Shown: piece by piece, positions 52,337-61,929 of the stretch
Layout: each line of letters begins with the position of its first letter
How positions within the stretch are numbered: position 1 is the stretch's first letter
Assembly: GCA_049419605.1 (NCBI GenBank)
Contig: JBMSKF010000001.1
Location: 49,780-113,779 of the forward strand
Source: UBA970 sp049419605
GTDB taxonomy: Bacteria > Bacillota_I > Bacilli_A > RFN20 > CAG-826
Length of the DNA: 64,000 bases
Reading direction: 5' to 3'
Program-made: the position numbers and the translations under genes
The notes under the pieces: model-generated
Told to the model about the DNA's origin: nothing
The model's database searches: none
Seen by the model: only the letters and a program-made list of their open reading frames with translations

Positions 52337-54742
52337 ATGGGATTTGATCATAAGACTATTGAACCAAAGTGGCAAGAATTTTGGGATAATCAAAACGTTT
52401 TTTACACGAATGTTTATGATTTTTCCAAACCAAAATACTATATTTTAGACATGTTCCCATATCCTTCGGCTCAAGGCTTACATGTAGGTCATCCTGAAGG
52501 TTACACTGCCACAGATATCGTTGCAAGAATGAAACGTATGCAGGGGTATAACGTCTTACATCCAATGGGCTGGGATGCTTTTGGTTTACCAGCAGAACAA
52601 TATGCATTAAAAACCAACAACCATCCAATGGGTTTTACTGAAAAAAATATTGCGAATATTAAAAAACAAATTAAATCATTAGGTTTTAGTTATGATTGGT
52701 CAAAAGAAATTGCAACCACCGATCCCCAATATTATCAATGGACACAATGGATTTTTATTAAATTACTAGAAAATGGTTTAGCCTACATTGATGAAAAGCC
52801 TGTCAATTTTTGTCCTGCATTAGGAACTGTTCTTGCCAATGAAGAAGTTGTAGATGGAAAATCTGAAGTAGGTGGATTTCCAGTTGAAAGAAGGATGATG
52901 CGGCAATGGGTTTTGAAAATTACTGCTTATGCTGAGAAATTGCTTTCAGGATTAGATCAGTTAGATTGGCCAAATTCAACCAGAGACATGCAAAAAAATT
53001 GGATTGGAAAATCTACTGGTACTGAAATTATTTTTGATGTGAAGGGTGTTCATGAATCTTTTAAAGTTTATACGACTCGGGCCGATACACTTTACGGGGC
53101 AACCTATGTAGTACTAGCGCCAGAACACCCTTTATTAAAGCGCATCACGTTACCGTCACAAATGCAGGCTGTTGAAGGCTACATTCAAGCAGCTGCCAAT
53201 AAATCTGATTTAGATCGAACAGAATTAAACAAAGACAAGACTGGCGTTTTTACCGGTGCTTATGCGGTGAATCCAATTAATGGTGAGGCGATACCCATTT
53301 GGACTGCTGATTATGTTTTATATGGTTATGGTACAGGAGCAGTGATGGCTGTACCTGCTCACGATCAACGCGATTTTGAATTTGCAAAAAAATATGCGCT
53401 ACCGATCCGAGCTGTTTTAGAAGGTCCTGTTCAAGAATCTGCAATGGTTGAAGATGGTTTGCATATTCATTCTCCATTGATTAACGGTTTACTTATTGAA
53501 CCTGCCAAAAAGGTCATTACAGAAAAATTGATTTCTTTAAACAAAGGCCAATTTAAAACGAACTATAAATTACGGGATTGGTTATTTTCTAGACAACGTT
53601 ATTGGGGTGAACCGATTCCAGTATTATTAAGTAAAAAAGATGGTACGGTGATCCCTTTAAAGGTCAATGATTTACCGTTATTATTACCAGATTTAAAAGA
53701 TTTTAAACCTTCAGGTACAGGTGAATCACCATTAGCGAATGCGATTGATTGGTTAGATGTTGTCATCGATGGAAAAGCCTTTGTAAGAGAAACGAATACC
53801 ATGCCCCAATGGGCAGGAAGTTGCTGGTATTATATTCGTTATTTAGATCCAAAAAATGACAAAGCAATTGCTGATGACAAACTCATCAAACATTGGTTGC
53901 CCGTTGATTTATATATTGGGGGTGCTGAACACGCTGTGCTTCACCTATTGTATGCGCGTTTTTACCATAAATTTCTCTTTGATATTGGCGTTGTTCATAC
54001 AGAAGAACCCTTTAAAAAACTTTTTCATCAAGGCATGATTTTAGGCGAAAATGGTGAAAAAATGTCCAAATCAAGAGGGAACGTCGTCAATCCAGATGAA
54101 ATCATTGATCAATATGGTGCGGACACTTTGCGTTTATATGAAATGTTTATGGGTCCTTTGGAGGCTGCTTTACCATGGTCCAATCAAGGATTAGAAGGTT
54201 CTAGACGATTTTTAGATAGGGTATATCGACTTTTTAGTGAAAAAGAATATACCGACCGTTGGGTTGAAAATAGTGACGGTGAGTTAGATTATAGTTACCA
54301 TTTTCTAATCAAAAAAGTCAGTGAAGATTTTGAATCCTTACAATTAAATACTGCGATTTCTCAAATGATGATCTTTATTAATGATGTATATAAAGCTAAA
54401 ACTATTCCTATCCCATATCTCAAAGGATTTGTACAAATGTTGAGTTGCGTCGCTCCTCACTTAGGAGAAGAACTTTGGCAGATTTTAAAATGTGAAGGTT
54501 TCCTTGCCTATCATCCATGGCCCAAATTTGATGCATCTAAATTACAAAAAGAAACGTTTGAACTTCCGATTGCAGTTAATGGAAAATTAAGAACAACCAT
54601 GGTTTTTCCAATTGAGATACAAGATCAAGAGATTGAGCGTTTAGCAAAATTAGATGAAAATGTGATCAAACATCTTCAAGGTAAATCGATTAAGAAAGTC
54701 ATTTATGTGAAGGGCAAAATGATGAATTTTGTTGTAGGATAA
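52337..54742 (+). CDS. leuS: Leucyl-tRNA synthetase
   Basis: Charges tRNA-Leu. Full-length bacterial type (801 aa) with HVGHPEG as HIGH motif, an editing CP1 domain (TTRADTLYGATYVVLAPEH split as TRADTLYGAT; GTGAVMAVPAHD), the catalytic MPQWAGSCWYYIRY region and KMSKSRG. AGGAGG stands before the ATG. Controlled by the T-box upstream and followed after 4 nt by coaX, so the cofactor and peptidase genes downstream may also respond to leucine supply. Confidence 0.97.
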   Translation: MGFDHKTIEPKWQEFWDNQNVFYTNVYDFSKPKYYILDMFPYPSAQGLHVGHPEGYTATDIVARMKRMQGYNVLHPMGWDAFGLPAEQYALKTNNHPMGFTEKNIANIKKQIKSLGFSYDWSKEIATTDPQYYQWTQWIFIKLLENGLAYIDEKPVNFCPALGTVLANEEVVDGKSEVGGFPVERRMMRQWVLKITAYAEKLLSGLDQLDWPNSTRDMQKNWIGKSTGTEIIFDVKGVHESFKVYTTRADTLYGATYVVLAPEHPLLKRITLPSQMQAVEGYIQAAANKSDLDRTELNKDKTGVFTGAYAVNPINGEAIPIWTADYVLYGYGTGAVMAVPAHDQRDFEFAKKYALPIRAVLEGPVQESAMVEDGLHIHSPLINGLLIEPAKKVITEKLISLNKGQFKTNYKLRDWLFSRQRYWGEPIPVLLSKKDGTVIPLKVNDLPLLLPDLKDFKPSGTGESPLANAIDWLDVVIDGKAFVRETNTMPQWAGSCWYYIRYLDPKNDKAIADDKLIKHWLPVDLYIGGAEHAVLHLLYARFYHKFLFDIGVVHTEEPFKKLFHQGMILGENGEKMSKSRGNVVNPDEIIDQYGADTLRLYEMFMGPLEAALPWSNQGLEGSRRFLDRVYRLFSEKEYTDRWVENSDGELDYSYHFLIKKVSEDFESLQLNTAISQMMIFINDVYKAKTIPIPYLKGFVQMLSCVAPHLGEELWQILKCEGFLAYHPWPKFDASKLQKETFELPIAVNGKLRTTMVFPIEIQDQEIERLAKLDENVIKHLQGKSIKKVIYVKGKMMNFVVG

Positions 54743-54746
54743 CACT

Positions 54747-55484
54747 ATGTTATTAGCGATTGATTTAGGGAATACATCTGTAAAACTTGGTGTTTTTGAT
54801 CAAGGACAATTAGTGTTAAATTCTTACCTTGACCATCCTTCGATTCCGACAATTAAAACTTATCAGAACTGGTTCGATAACATCTTTCAAAAGTATGAGA
54901 TTAAGGCCATTCGAATCGCTTCGGTAAAACCGCAGTTACGCCACTTAATTGTGAAGGCCCTAGCACAATTAACGAATATCCAGCCAGTCTTTCTTTCAAT
55001 TTCTCATGCAAAAACTTTTAAAATTAGAATTCAAAAACCTGAGGAACTCGGTGTTGATTTGTTAATGGATGCGATTGCTACCGATCATGATTATCAAAAA
55101 GATGCGATTATTATTGATGTTGGGACTGCAACCAAAGTGATGGCAATTCGTGACCATGGTTTTGAAGGCGTTTCAATCGCCCCGGGTATCCTTACCTCTT
55201 TCAAAGCCTTAAACCAAAGTGCCTCGTTAATTAAAACCATGCATATGGTAAAACCTACAGAAGTATTTGGTAAAACCACTATCAATGCCTTGGCTAGTGG
55301 CATTATATTTGGCCATATTCATATGATTGAAGGTTTAATTCAGCAAGGTTTAAAAAGCCTTGGCTTGAAACAAGTTCCCATTATTATTACCGGTGGTTAT
55401 GCAAATTGGTTACTTCCCCATTTTAATCTCAAGGTTATCCATGATCCGCATTTGTCATTGAAAGGAATAAATATATGCAATTAA
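54747..55484 (+). CDS. coaX: Type III pantothenate kinase
   Basis: First step of CoA synthesis. 245 aa with the ASKHA-fold N-terminal DLGNTSVKLG, the EELGVDLLMDAIA motif, VDVGTATKVMAI (as DVGTATKV) and PGILTSFKAL. It overlaps the downstream membrane gene by 10 nt. Type III kinases are found in many bacteria that lack coaA. Confidence 0.92.
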   Translation: MLLAIDLGNTSVKLGVFDQGQLVLNSYLDHPSIPTIKTYQNWFDNIFQKYEIKAIRIASVKPQLRHLIVKALAQLTNIQPVFLSISHAKTFKIRIQKPEELGVDLLMDAIATDHDYQKDAIIIDVGTATKVMAIRDHGFEGVSIAPGILTSFKALNQSASLIKTMHMVKPTEVFGKTTINALASGIIFGHIHMIEGLIQQGLKSLGLKQVPIIITGGYANWLLPHFNLKVIHDPHLSLKGINICN

Positions 55485-56083
55485 ATACTAGATATCGAAT
55501 TCGAGCTATCACGATCCATAGTATGTTTATAGCCCTAATCGCATTAATGGGTTTTATTCCTTTTCTTGGATTTTTACCGATTGGTGCTGGTGTATCCATC
55601 ACTTTGATTCATATTCCTGTACTTTTGGGCGCAACTTTATTATCGACCAAATCTTCTACCTTATTTGGATTAACTTTTGGTTTAGTCTCCTTGTTTGTGG
55701 TCTTAACCAATCCAGCCCCATTACCAACCGACTTGTTTTTTTTGAATCCGATGATTTCGATATTTCCAAGAATTATTTTTGGTCTCTTGGCGGGCTTGAT
55801 ATTAAGTTACGCTAAGCAATTGAACCCTCGCATAAAATGGTTTGCAATCAGTATTGGATCTTTTTTGGCAACCGTTGCCCACACGATCTTAGTATTAACG
55901 ATGCTCTGGTTATTTGAAAGTGCGGCATTCATTGATAGCTTTGGTAATCTTTTTAATTTAATTTGGTTCATCTTAAGTCTGAATGGATTTTTTGAAGCAA
56001 TACTTGCTGCATTTGTGATTCCGGTTTTATACTTTAGTTTGATGAATAGTCGTCAGGTTCGTCGTTTTTTAAATAAAGAATAG
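55475..56083 (+). CDS. ECF transporter S component, probably for pantothenate
   Basis: A 202-aa integral membrane protein with about six helices and the S-component pattern: MFIALIALMGFIPFLGF near the N terminus, GAGVSITLIHIPVLLGA and GLTFGLVSL. S components bind vitamins and work with a shared EcfAAT module. Overlap with coaX strongly suggests pantothenate (PanT-like); this is inference from context, no binding residue was identified. The energising module is not in this window. Confidence 0.78.
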   Translation: MQLNTRYRIRAITIHSMFIALIALMGFIPFLGFLPIGAGVSITLIHIPVLLGATLLSTKSSTLFGLTFGLVSLFVVLTNPAPLPTDLFFLNPMISIFPRIIFGLLAGLILSYAKQLNPRIKWFAISIGSFLATVAHTILVLTMLWLFESAAFIDSFGNLFNLIWFILSLNGFFEAILAAFVIPVLYFSLMNSRQVRRFLNKE

Positions 56084-56095
56084 GAGGATGCAAAC

Positions 56096-57469
56096 ATGGC
56101 ATCACAATTTTCTCAATTTTTAAAGGCTTATCAACAAGAGGCAATTCAGCAATTGCAACGGTGGATTCAAATTCCCTCTATCCACGATGATCGTACGATT
56201 TCTAAAGGTAAACCGTACGGCGAAACCGTTTACCAAGCTTTACAATTTATAGGAAAGTTAGCAGAAAAAGATGGATTTCAAGTAGATTATTGTGATGGTC
56301 ATGTCACAGAAATTACTTTTGGGACTGGACCTCAAATTGCCGTTTATGCCCATTGTGATGTTGTACCAGTTGCGGAAGGATGGAAACATCCTCCATTTGG
56401 TGGTGTTATTGAAAATGCGCGAATGTATGGTCGTGGAACCAGTGATGATAAAGGCCCAGCGCTTGCCTCTTATTACGCGATAAAAATGTTAAAAGATCAA
56501 AATCTTATTCAAGGTTTTCAAGTGAAGTTAGTCATTGGAGGGAATGAAGAAAAGGGCAGTGGCTGCTTAAAATATTACTTTCATCAATTAAAGAAACCCT
56601 ATGCATTAGCAGGATTTACTCCGGATGGTAATTTCCCATTAATTTATGGGGAAAAAGGTATTAGTAATTTTGAAATTAGTGGTCATGTTCATTTAAGAGG
56701 CATTCATTCCATTCAGGCAGGCATTGTTGCCAATTCTGTGATCGATAAAGCTGTAGCAGTTGTCGATCATTTGTTTTCATTAGAACGCGCATTAAACCAA
56801 TTTGGCTTTCCTCATGAAATGAAAGTTAACGGCGGAAAAGCCACCATCACTTTTTTTGGAAAAGCTGCGCATGGCTCGTTGCCTCAATTAGGTAAAAATG
56901 CAGGAACCGCGCTCTTAAATTTCTTAGCGAAGGCTTATCCTCAAGAACCTTTAAATACAATTGCAAAACAATATGAAGATTATCATGGAATCAATTTGGG
57001 TATCGATGCGAAGGCACCATTACTTAAAGAAACAACAAATAATATAGGATTAATTCATTATGATGGCCATCAATTTTCATTAATTGCAAACTTCCGTTAT
57101 CCAGAATCAGTTCAATATGAAAATGTTGAAAAACGGATGAAAAATATTACGCCTTCCCCTTTACAATTCAGAACTCTATCAACTTCGCCAATGCTTGTCT
57201 TTGATCCAAAAGATATGATGATTCAAACCTTGCTCAATGCGTATCAACAAGAAACTGGCGATCGCGTCACACCGATGATTACCATCGGTGGTGGAACGTA
57301 TGCAAAAGAAGCAAAAAATACGGTTGCATTTGGAAGTAAATTCCCGAATAAGGAAGATTTTATTCACGAAAATGATGAGAAAATTGACCTTGAAGATTAT
57401 ACCAATTCGATGAGTATTTATGCTCGTGCTGTGTATGATTTAGGCCAACTTCATGCGCTTAAAAAGTAA
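56096..57469 (+). CDS. pepV: M20-family dipeptidase PepV
   Basis: Zinc dipeptidase of 457 aa. Metal-binding motifs AHCDVVPVAEGW, GRGTSDDKGP, GGNEEKGSG and GFTPDGNFP are in order, and the C-terminal GGGTYAKEAKN supplies the last His-equivalent region. The lid domain lies between. TAGGAGG precedes the ATG. Bacillus keeps pepV near trmB as here. Confidence 0.93.
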   Translation: MASQFSQFLKAYQQEAIQQLQRWIQIPSIHDDRTISKGKPYGETVYQALQFIGKLAEKDGFQVDYCDGHVTEITFGTGPQIAVYAHCDVVPVAEGWKHPPFGGVIENARMYGRGTSDDKGPALASYYAIKMLKDQNLIQGFQVKLVIGGNEEKGSGCLKYYFHQLKKPYALAGFTPDGNFPLIYGEKGISNFEISGHVHLRGIHSIQAGIVANSVIDKAVAVVDHLFSLERALNQFGFPHEMKVNGGKATITFFGKAAHGSLPQLGKNAGTALLNFLAKAYPQEPLNTIAKQYEDYHGINLGIDAKAPLLKETTNNIGLIHYDGHQFSLIANFRYPESVQYENVEKRMKNITPSPLQFRTLSTSPMLVFDPKDMMIQTLLNAYQQETGDRVTPMITIGGGTYAKEAKNTVAFGSKFPNKEDFIHENDEKIDLEDYTNSMSIYARAVYDLGQLHALKK

Positions 57470-58073
57470 GCCTTGGGCTAAACCTTTAATTGCCGAACAT
57501 CCTGAATTTGTTCAAACCGATCAAGATTCAATTCAAGCAAAAATTGGTTTTCAAACCTATGCTTTGGAAATCGGGACAGGTAAAGGAGATTTTATTGCTG
57601 GTAAATCTTTATTAGACCAACACACTTTCTACTATGGTATTGAAAGAGTGACTACCGTTATCGCTTTTGCATTAAAAAAAATTCTGCAATTTAAACCCAA
57701 CAATGTAAAACTCATTTTGGGTGATTTTGCGAAAGCATCCTTTCAAATTCCAGATGCTTTTTTTGATACGATTTATTTAAATTTTTCTGATCCATGGCCA
57801 AAGTTAAGACATCATAAACGTCGACTTACTGCGATGGGAAATCTAGAAAAAATCACCCGAATATTAAAACCGAAAGGAACCATTGTTTTAAAAACAGATA
57901 ACTTGGATTTGTTTTTATTTTCCATAGGGAATCTTAAGCAAATGTCTTATAATATAACTCAGATTCAGCAACCATATTCAATCGTTGAATCAACAGATGT
58001 TATGACTGAATACGAACAGTTTTTTCGTGAAGCTTCACAACCAATTTATCGTTTTATTGCGAAAAAGGAGTAA
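57453..58073 (+). CDS. trmB: tRNA (guanine-46-N7-)-methyltransferase
   Basis: Adds m7G46 in the tRNA variable loop. SAM motif LEIGTGKGDFIAGK, FYGIERV and the catalytic FSDPWPKLRHHKRRL are complete; 206 aa. It overlaps pepV by 17 nt. Confidence 0.95.
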   Translation: MRLKSKPWAKPLIAEHPEFVQTDQDSIQAKIGFQTYALEIGTGKGDFIAGKSLLDQHTFYYGIERVTTVIAFALKKILQFKPNNVKLILGDFAKASFQIPDAFFDTIYLNFSDPWPKLRHHKRRLTAMGNLEKITRILKPKGTIVLKTDNLDLFLFSIGNLKQMSYNITQIQQPYSIVESTDVMTEYEQFFREASQPIYRFIAKKE

Positions 58074-58075
58074 CC

Positions 58076-59164
58076 ATGCTTAATTCATTTGATTTAAATC
58101 ACTTTAAAATATTGTCTGAATTAAATGCAATTTCTGGTCAGGAAAATCAAGTTGCTTCATTTTTACTTCAAACCTATCAGGCGTTAGGATTTCAAACTCA
58201 GACTGATCATTTAGGTAGTGTTTTTGCGGTCAAAAAAAGTCAATCCCCAAACCCTAAAAAAGTTTTAATACTTGGCCATATGGATGAAGTTGGCTTTATG
58301 GTCAGTCATATTCAAGCAAACGGAATGATTAAAATTATTCCAATAGGCGGAATCAATCCACTCACATTGACTTCTCAACGCATGCATTTAACGACGAGAG
58401 AAGGAAAAGTTTTTTTAGGTGCCATTGATACAACCCCTCCTCATTTATTGAAAAATGTCCAACAAGGAATACCCACGGTTGAAAGTGTTTTTGTCGATTT
58501 TGGATTCACGAGTAAAGACGAAGCAATTAAATTAGGCATCAAACCAGGGGATATGGTCACGTATGCCTCGAGTTTTTCCCAACTCCATGGTGGAACAAGA
58601 ATTCTCGGCAAGGCATTTGATAATCGATACAGCCTTGTCATGGGCCTAGCAATTTTAAATGAATTTAAAAACATTACTTTACCCTATGATTTATACGTTG
58701 GCGCATCTGTTCAAGAAGAAGTCGGTTTAAGAGGGGCAACCACAAGTTCAACGATGATTGCACCTGATTTAGCGATTGTTTTAGACTGTTCACCTGCTCG
58801 TGATTCAAGTGGCGATGCAAATGAACAAGGACAATTAGGTGGCGGACTTTTGTTACGTTACATCGATGCCTCTATGATTGCTAGACCTACTTTATTAGCA
58901 TGGCAAGAACAAATGGCCAAGGCAGCGAAAGTACCATATCAATTTTATTCATCACCAGGTGGAACGGATGCAGGGGCGGTCCACAAAAATTTATCAGGTA
59001 TCATGACGTTAACGCATTGCATTGTTGCAAGAAGTATTCATGCATCACAAACCATTTTAGATACCCGTGATTTCGAAGCGAGTAAATTAACATTAATTGA
59101 AATGCTGAAATATTTAAATACCGATACGATTCACCAACTTGCTAGAGATGATCACCATGGTTAA
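58076..59164 (+). CDS. M42-family (glutamyl) aminopeptidase
   Basis: Cytoplasmic dinuclear metallopeptidase of 362 aa. LGHMDEVGFMV (His/Asp ligands), GKAFDNRYS (bridging Asp), VQEEVGLRGA (Glu pair) and LDCSPARDSSGD (Asp) are intact, and SSPGGTDAGAV is the substrate-side loop. Homologous to Bacillus ytoP, which has the same neighbours. AAAAAGGAGT precedes the ATG. Confidence 0.92.
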   Translation: MLNSFDLNHFKILSELNAISGQENQVASFLLQTYQALGFQTQTDHLGSVFAVKKSQSPNPKKVLILGHMDEVGFMVSHIQANGMIKIIPIGGINPLTLTSQRMHLTTREGKVFLGAIDTTPPHLLKNVQQGIPTVESVFVDFGFTSKDEAIKLGIKPGDMVTYASSFSQLHGGTRILGKAFDNRYSLVMGLAILNEFKNITLPYDLYVGASVQEEVGLRGATTSSTMIAPDLAIVLDCSPARDSSGDANEQGQLGGGLLLRYIDASMIARPTLLAWQEQMAKAAKVPYQFYSSPGGTDAGAVHKNLSGIMTLTHCIVARSIHASQTILDTRDFEASKLTLIEMLKYLNTDTIHQLARDDHHG

Positions 59165-59756
59165 TTATGTTTATCAACCTCTTACGTTAGGGGACCAACT
59201 TAACATCTACATTCAACCTTTTTTACAACCTACTCATCATCTTAAAAAACATTCAATTGTCATGATTTATCATCAAGATCAACTCATTGGTATCAACTTA
59301 TTATCACCATTGACGTTATTTCCCAATCTGAAACAAGGCATCATTCGACATTTTACTCAGTTAGAAATGGATGCCTTAAACCAATTCTTACTGAAGCACG
59401 ATGTGAACGTGGTTTTACCTCCATTTCATTCAGGATTTGTCACCGGGGAAATCACCCACATTGAATCCCATCCCGATGCTGATTCATTATGGACATGTAA
59501 AGTGAATCTCGAATCTACCTCGATACAAGTGATTACCAATTCAACCAAAGTAAAAGTTTCCAATCGCATCGTAGTAGCTCGTCCAGGTGCAATGTTATTG
59601 GACGGTCAAATCATTGAAGAAGGCCTCATGATGAAAGAAAAATCTCAGGGTATGTTTTGCTCTCAAAAAACGCTTGGTATTTTTCCGGAAACACAAGTTG
59701 GCGTGACCATACTTCCAGATAACACTCCCATAGGAAAGGACTTTTATGCTCAATGA
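59157..59756 (+). CDS. ytpR: YtpR-like protein with C-terminal tRNA-binding (EMAP/OB) domain
   Basis: A 199-aa protein. Residues 95-195 form the OB fold also found in PheT and methionyl-tRNA synthetase: FVTGEITHIESHPDADSLWTCKVNL, then VARPGAMLLDG and KEKSQGMFCSQKTLG. The N-terminal half is the YtpR-specific part. Its cellular role is not established. The start is set at the ATG at 59157, overlapping the previous stop, instead of an in-frame upstream codon inside the previous gene. Confidence 0.85.
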   Translation: MVNYVYQPLTLGDQLNIYIQPFLQPTHHLKKHSIVMIYHQDQLIGINLLSPLTLFPNLKQGIIRHFTQLEMDALNQFLLKHDVNVVLPPFHSGFVTGEITHIESHPDADSLWTCKVNLESTSIQVITNSTKVKVSNRIVVARPGAMLLDGQIIEEGLMMKEKSQGMFCSQKTLGIFPETQVGVTILPDNTPIGKDFYAQ

Positions 59757-60843
59757 AATTGATTTAAAAAAATCCAAAAAAATTTCGCGTTTAACCAATC
59801 GTACTTTTCAATTTCCTGAATCCATTCGCCAAGGTTTTTATACTGCAAATTATTTTTTAAAAACCCGATCCATTATTGAACGTTTTATGCCAAAGCAAAT
59901 CGTCACAATGCAATTTTTTCAATGGCAACCCAATCTTATTATTTGTGGATTGGATGAGGCTATCGCACTCATTCATACCTTTGCCCATCACCCAGAAAAT
60001 CTCAAGATTGAAGCCTTAGAAGATGGTGAAGTCGTACAAACAAAAGAACCTGTTCTACGTATTACGGGTGCCTATGAAGATTTTGGTTTTTTAGAATCCA
60101 CCATTGATGGAATACTTTCGCGTCGATCATCCGTTGCTACCAATACGAAAGAGGTTTTAAACGCCGCTAATGGTAAACCTGTCTTTTCGATGGCAGATCG
60201 CCAAGATGATTATCACACTCAAAGTGGAGACGGTTATGCTTCTTTTATCATGGGCATTGATCGCGTTAGTACAGACGCTCAAGCAGCCTGGTGGGGTGGT
60301 AAAGGAATGGGGACCATGCCACACGCATTAATTCAAATGTGTCAAGGTGACATTGTGAAAGCTTGTGAATATTATGGTGAACAATTTCCTCTAGAAAAAA
60401 TAACAGCTTTAGTCGATTACAATAATGATGTCATTACCGATAGTTTAAAAGTAGCAAGAAGATTCAAGGATCGTTTAAAAGCTGTAAGAGTTGATACATC
60501 GAGTAGTCTGATTGATCGCTATTTTGAAAATAATACTTTGCAACATGGCGACCCTCACGGCGTCAATCCTTGGTTAATTCATGCATTAAGAAAAGCTTTA
60601 AATGAAGAGGGATTCCAACATGTCCAAATCATCGTCTCTTCTGGATTTAATCCTGAAAAAATTGCTTGGTTTGAAAAAGAAAAAGCCCCCGTTGACTTAT
60701 ATGGTGTTGGTTTGTATTTAGTCACCTTAAGAACTAATTTTACAGGCGATTTGGTGATGTTAAATGGTAAGCCACAAGCCAAAGTTGGTCGTGGTTTAAT
60801 CCCTAGTGAACGTTTAAAAGCAGTGCCATATTCATCGAAATAA
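59746..60843 (+). CDS. Nicotinate phosphoribosyltransferase
   Basis: Makes nicotinate mononucleotide from nicotinate and PRPP for NAD synthesis. The 365-aa chain has the short (archaeal-like) NAPRT layout: TVTMQFFQW-like strand, EDGEVVQTKEPVLRI, the catalytic-site GILSRRSSVATNTKEV, MADRQDDYHTQSGDGYASF, VRVDTSS and SSGFNPEKI. Supplies substrate to the pathway that ends in NadK at 6.6 kb. It overlaps ytpR by 11 nt and closes the leuS operon. Confidence 0.9.
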   Translation: MLNEIDLKKSKKISRLTNRTFQFPESIRQGFYTANYFLKTRSIIERFMPKQIVTMQFFQWQPNLIICGLDEAIALIHTFAHHPENLKIEALEDGEVVQTKEPVLRITGAYEDFGFLESTIDGILSRRSSVATNTKEVLNAANGKPVFSMADRQDDYHTQSGDGYASFIMGIDRVSTDAQAAWWGGKGMGTMPHALIQMCQGDIVKACEYYGEQFPLEKITALVDYNNDVITDSLKVARRFKDRLKAVRVDTSSSLIDRYFENNTLQHGDPHGVNPWLIHALRKALNEEGFQHVQIIVSSGFNPEKIAWFEKEKAPVDLYGVGLYLVTLRTNFTGDLVMLNGKPQAKVGRGLIPSERLKAVPYSSK

Positions 60844-60859
60844 TGTAAAAAAATTACAG

Positions 60860-60914
60860 CATTTTCATTGTGAAAATGTAAATTTTCATTTATAATGAAA
60901 CTGTTTTCATTATA
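60860..60914 (+). promoter_or_regulatory. ccpA-like gene promoter with two palindromic operators
   Basis: TTGTGA (60868-60873), a 17-nt spacer and TATAAT (60891-60896). Palindrome 1 (60860-60878) has arms CATTTTCA/TGAAAATG around TTG and covers the -35. Palindrome 2 (60891-60914) has 10-nt perfect arms TATAATGAAA/TTTCATTATA around CTGT and covers the -10 and start site. Its core TGAAACTGTTTTCA differs from the cre consensus only at the central C. TTTTCATT recurs at 60863, 60883 and 60904, two helical turns apart. Confidence 0.8.
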
Positions 60915-60928
60915 GGGGGTTCATCATT

Positions 60929-61927
60929 ATGAACAATATGAAAGATCGCGTCACGATTTATGAAGTTGCAGTTGCCAGTGGTGTGTCACTTGCAACCGTT
61001 TCTCGCGTGATTAATAACAACTCAAATGTCACAGAAAAAACCAGAAAAAAAGTAGAAGAAACAATTGCGAGATTAGGATACAAACCTTCTAGACTTGCGC
61101 AAGCTTTGGCAACAAATAAGACCACGAATATTGGGATTGTGATTCCAAGTGCGAATTACGTTTATATTGCCAACATGTTAAACGGGATGACCGATGAAGC
61201 AAAACTAAGAGGCTATCAACTCACCTTATTTGTCACGAATAAATCGAAAGAAGATGCCCTTCAAGTTGTTGAAAAGGTCATTACCTCTCACGTCGATGGA
61301 GCGATTATATTTGATGATGAGTTAGACAATGAAGACATTAATAAACTTGCAAGTTATAAAATTCCCCTCGTTGTCATTAATAACTTAGTCAAGGGTGACC
61401 GATTAGCATCGATCAATTTTGATTATGAGAAAAAAATTAAAGAAGTCATTCAACAATACTTTAAAAAAGGGAATAAGAAGATGTATTTCTTACACCTTCA
61501 CCATTCAGGTAGATTACTAGAAAGAATTGAAAAATCATTTATTGACGCTCACATCAAAGCAGGAAAAAATTATGGTGTATTTTCTATTGAGGACTCCTAC
61601 CGCCAAACCTATGCCGATTTTATGGAAATCTTTAAATCAACGAAATCAGGTTATTTTTTAGCGTATCGGGATTCATTAGCAGCTGCCGTGATTAATGCTG
61701 CGATTGATTCCGGACTTAGAGTGCCTCAAGATGTTGAAGTCTTATCGATTATTGGTACTAAATACGTCTCCATCATCCGTCCACAACTTTCAAGTCTTCA
61801 TATTGACCTTAAGGAAGTTGGTTCAAAGGCGGTTACCATGTTATCTGGATTATTGACGGATGAACAAAAAGAGAAGAATCTGGAGTTTGAATCGACGTTT
61901 GTCAAACGTGCGAGTACCCTACTTTAA
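60929..61927 (+). CDS. ccpA: LacI/GalR-family regulator, CcpA-like
   Basis: DNA-binding regulator of 332 aa. The helix-turn-helix VTIYEVAVASGVSLATVSRV (residues 8-27) with hinge YKPSRLAQALATNKT is typical of LacI proteins, and the rest is a periplasmic-binding-protein-like effector domain starting TTNIGIVIPSANYVY. The TIYEVA start and KTTNIGIVIP resemble CcpA, and ccpA-tyrS-rpsD are neighbours in Bacillus too. A cre-like palindrome overlaps its own start site, so autorepression is likely. The effector domain looks diverged, so response to HPr-Ser-P is unproven. The spacer to tyrS is 2 nt. Confidence 0.75.
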   Translation: MNNMKDRVTIYEVAVASGVSLATVSRVINNNSNVTEKTRKKVEETIARLGYKPSRLAQALATNKTTNIGIVIPSANYVYIANMLNGMTDEAKLRGYQLTLFVTNKSKEDALQVVEKVITSHVDGAIIFDDELDNEDINKLASYKIPLVVINNLVKGDRLASINFDYEKKIKEVIQQYFKKGNKKMYFLHLHHSGRLLERIEKSFIDAHIKAGKNYGVFSIEDSYRQTYADFMEIFKSTKSGYFLAYRDSLAAAVINAAIDSGLRVPQDVEVLSIIGTKYVSIIRPQLSSLHIDLKEVGSKAVTMLSGLLTDEQKEKNLEFESTFVKRASTLL

Positions 61928-61929
61928 TT

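Noticed and set aside
52164..52448. Open frames on both strands across the leuS leader
   Set aside because: They overlap the T-box and its terminator, and have no ribosome-binding site.
60844..60859. Terminator after the NAPRT gene (TGTAA / TTACA)
   Set aside because: Only five base pairs and no T-run.
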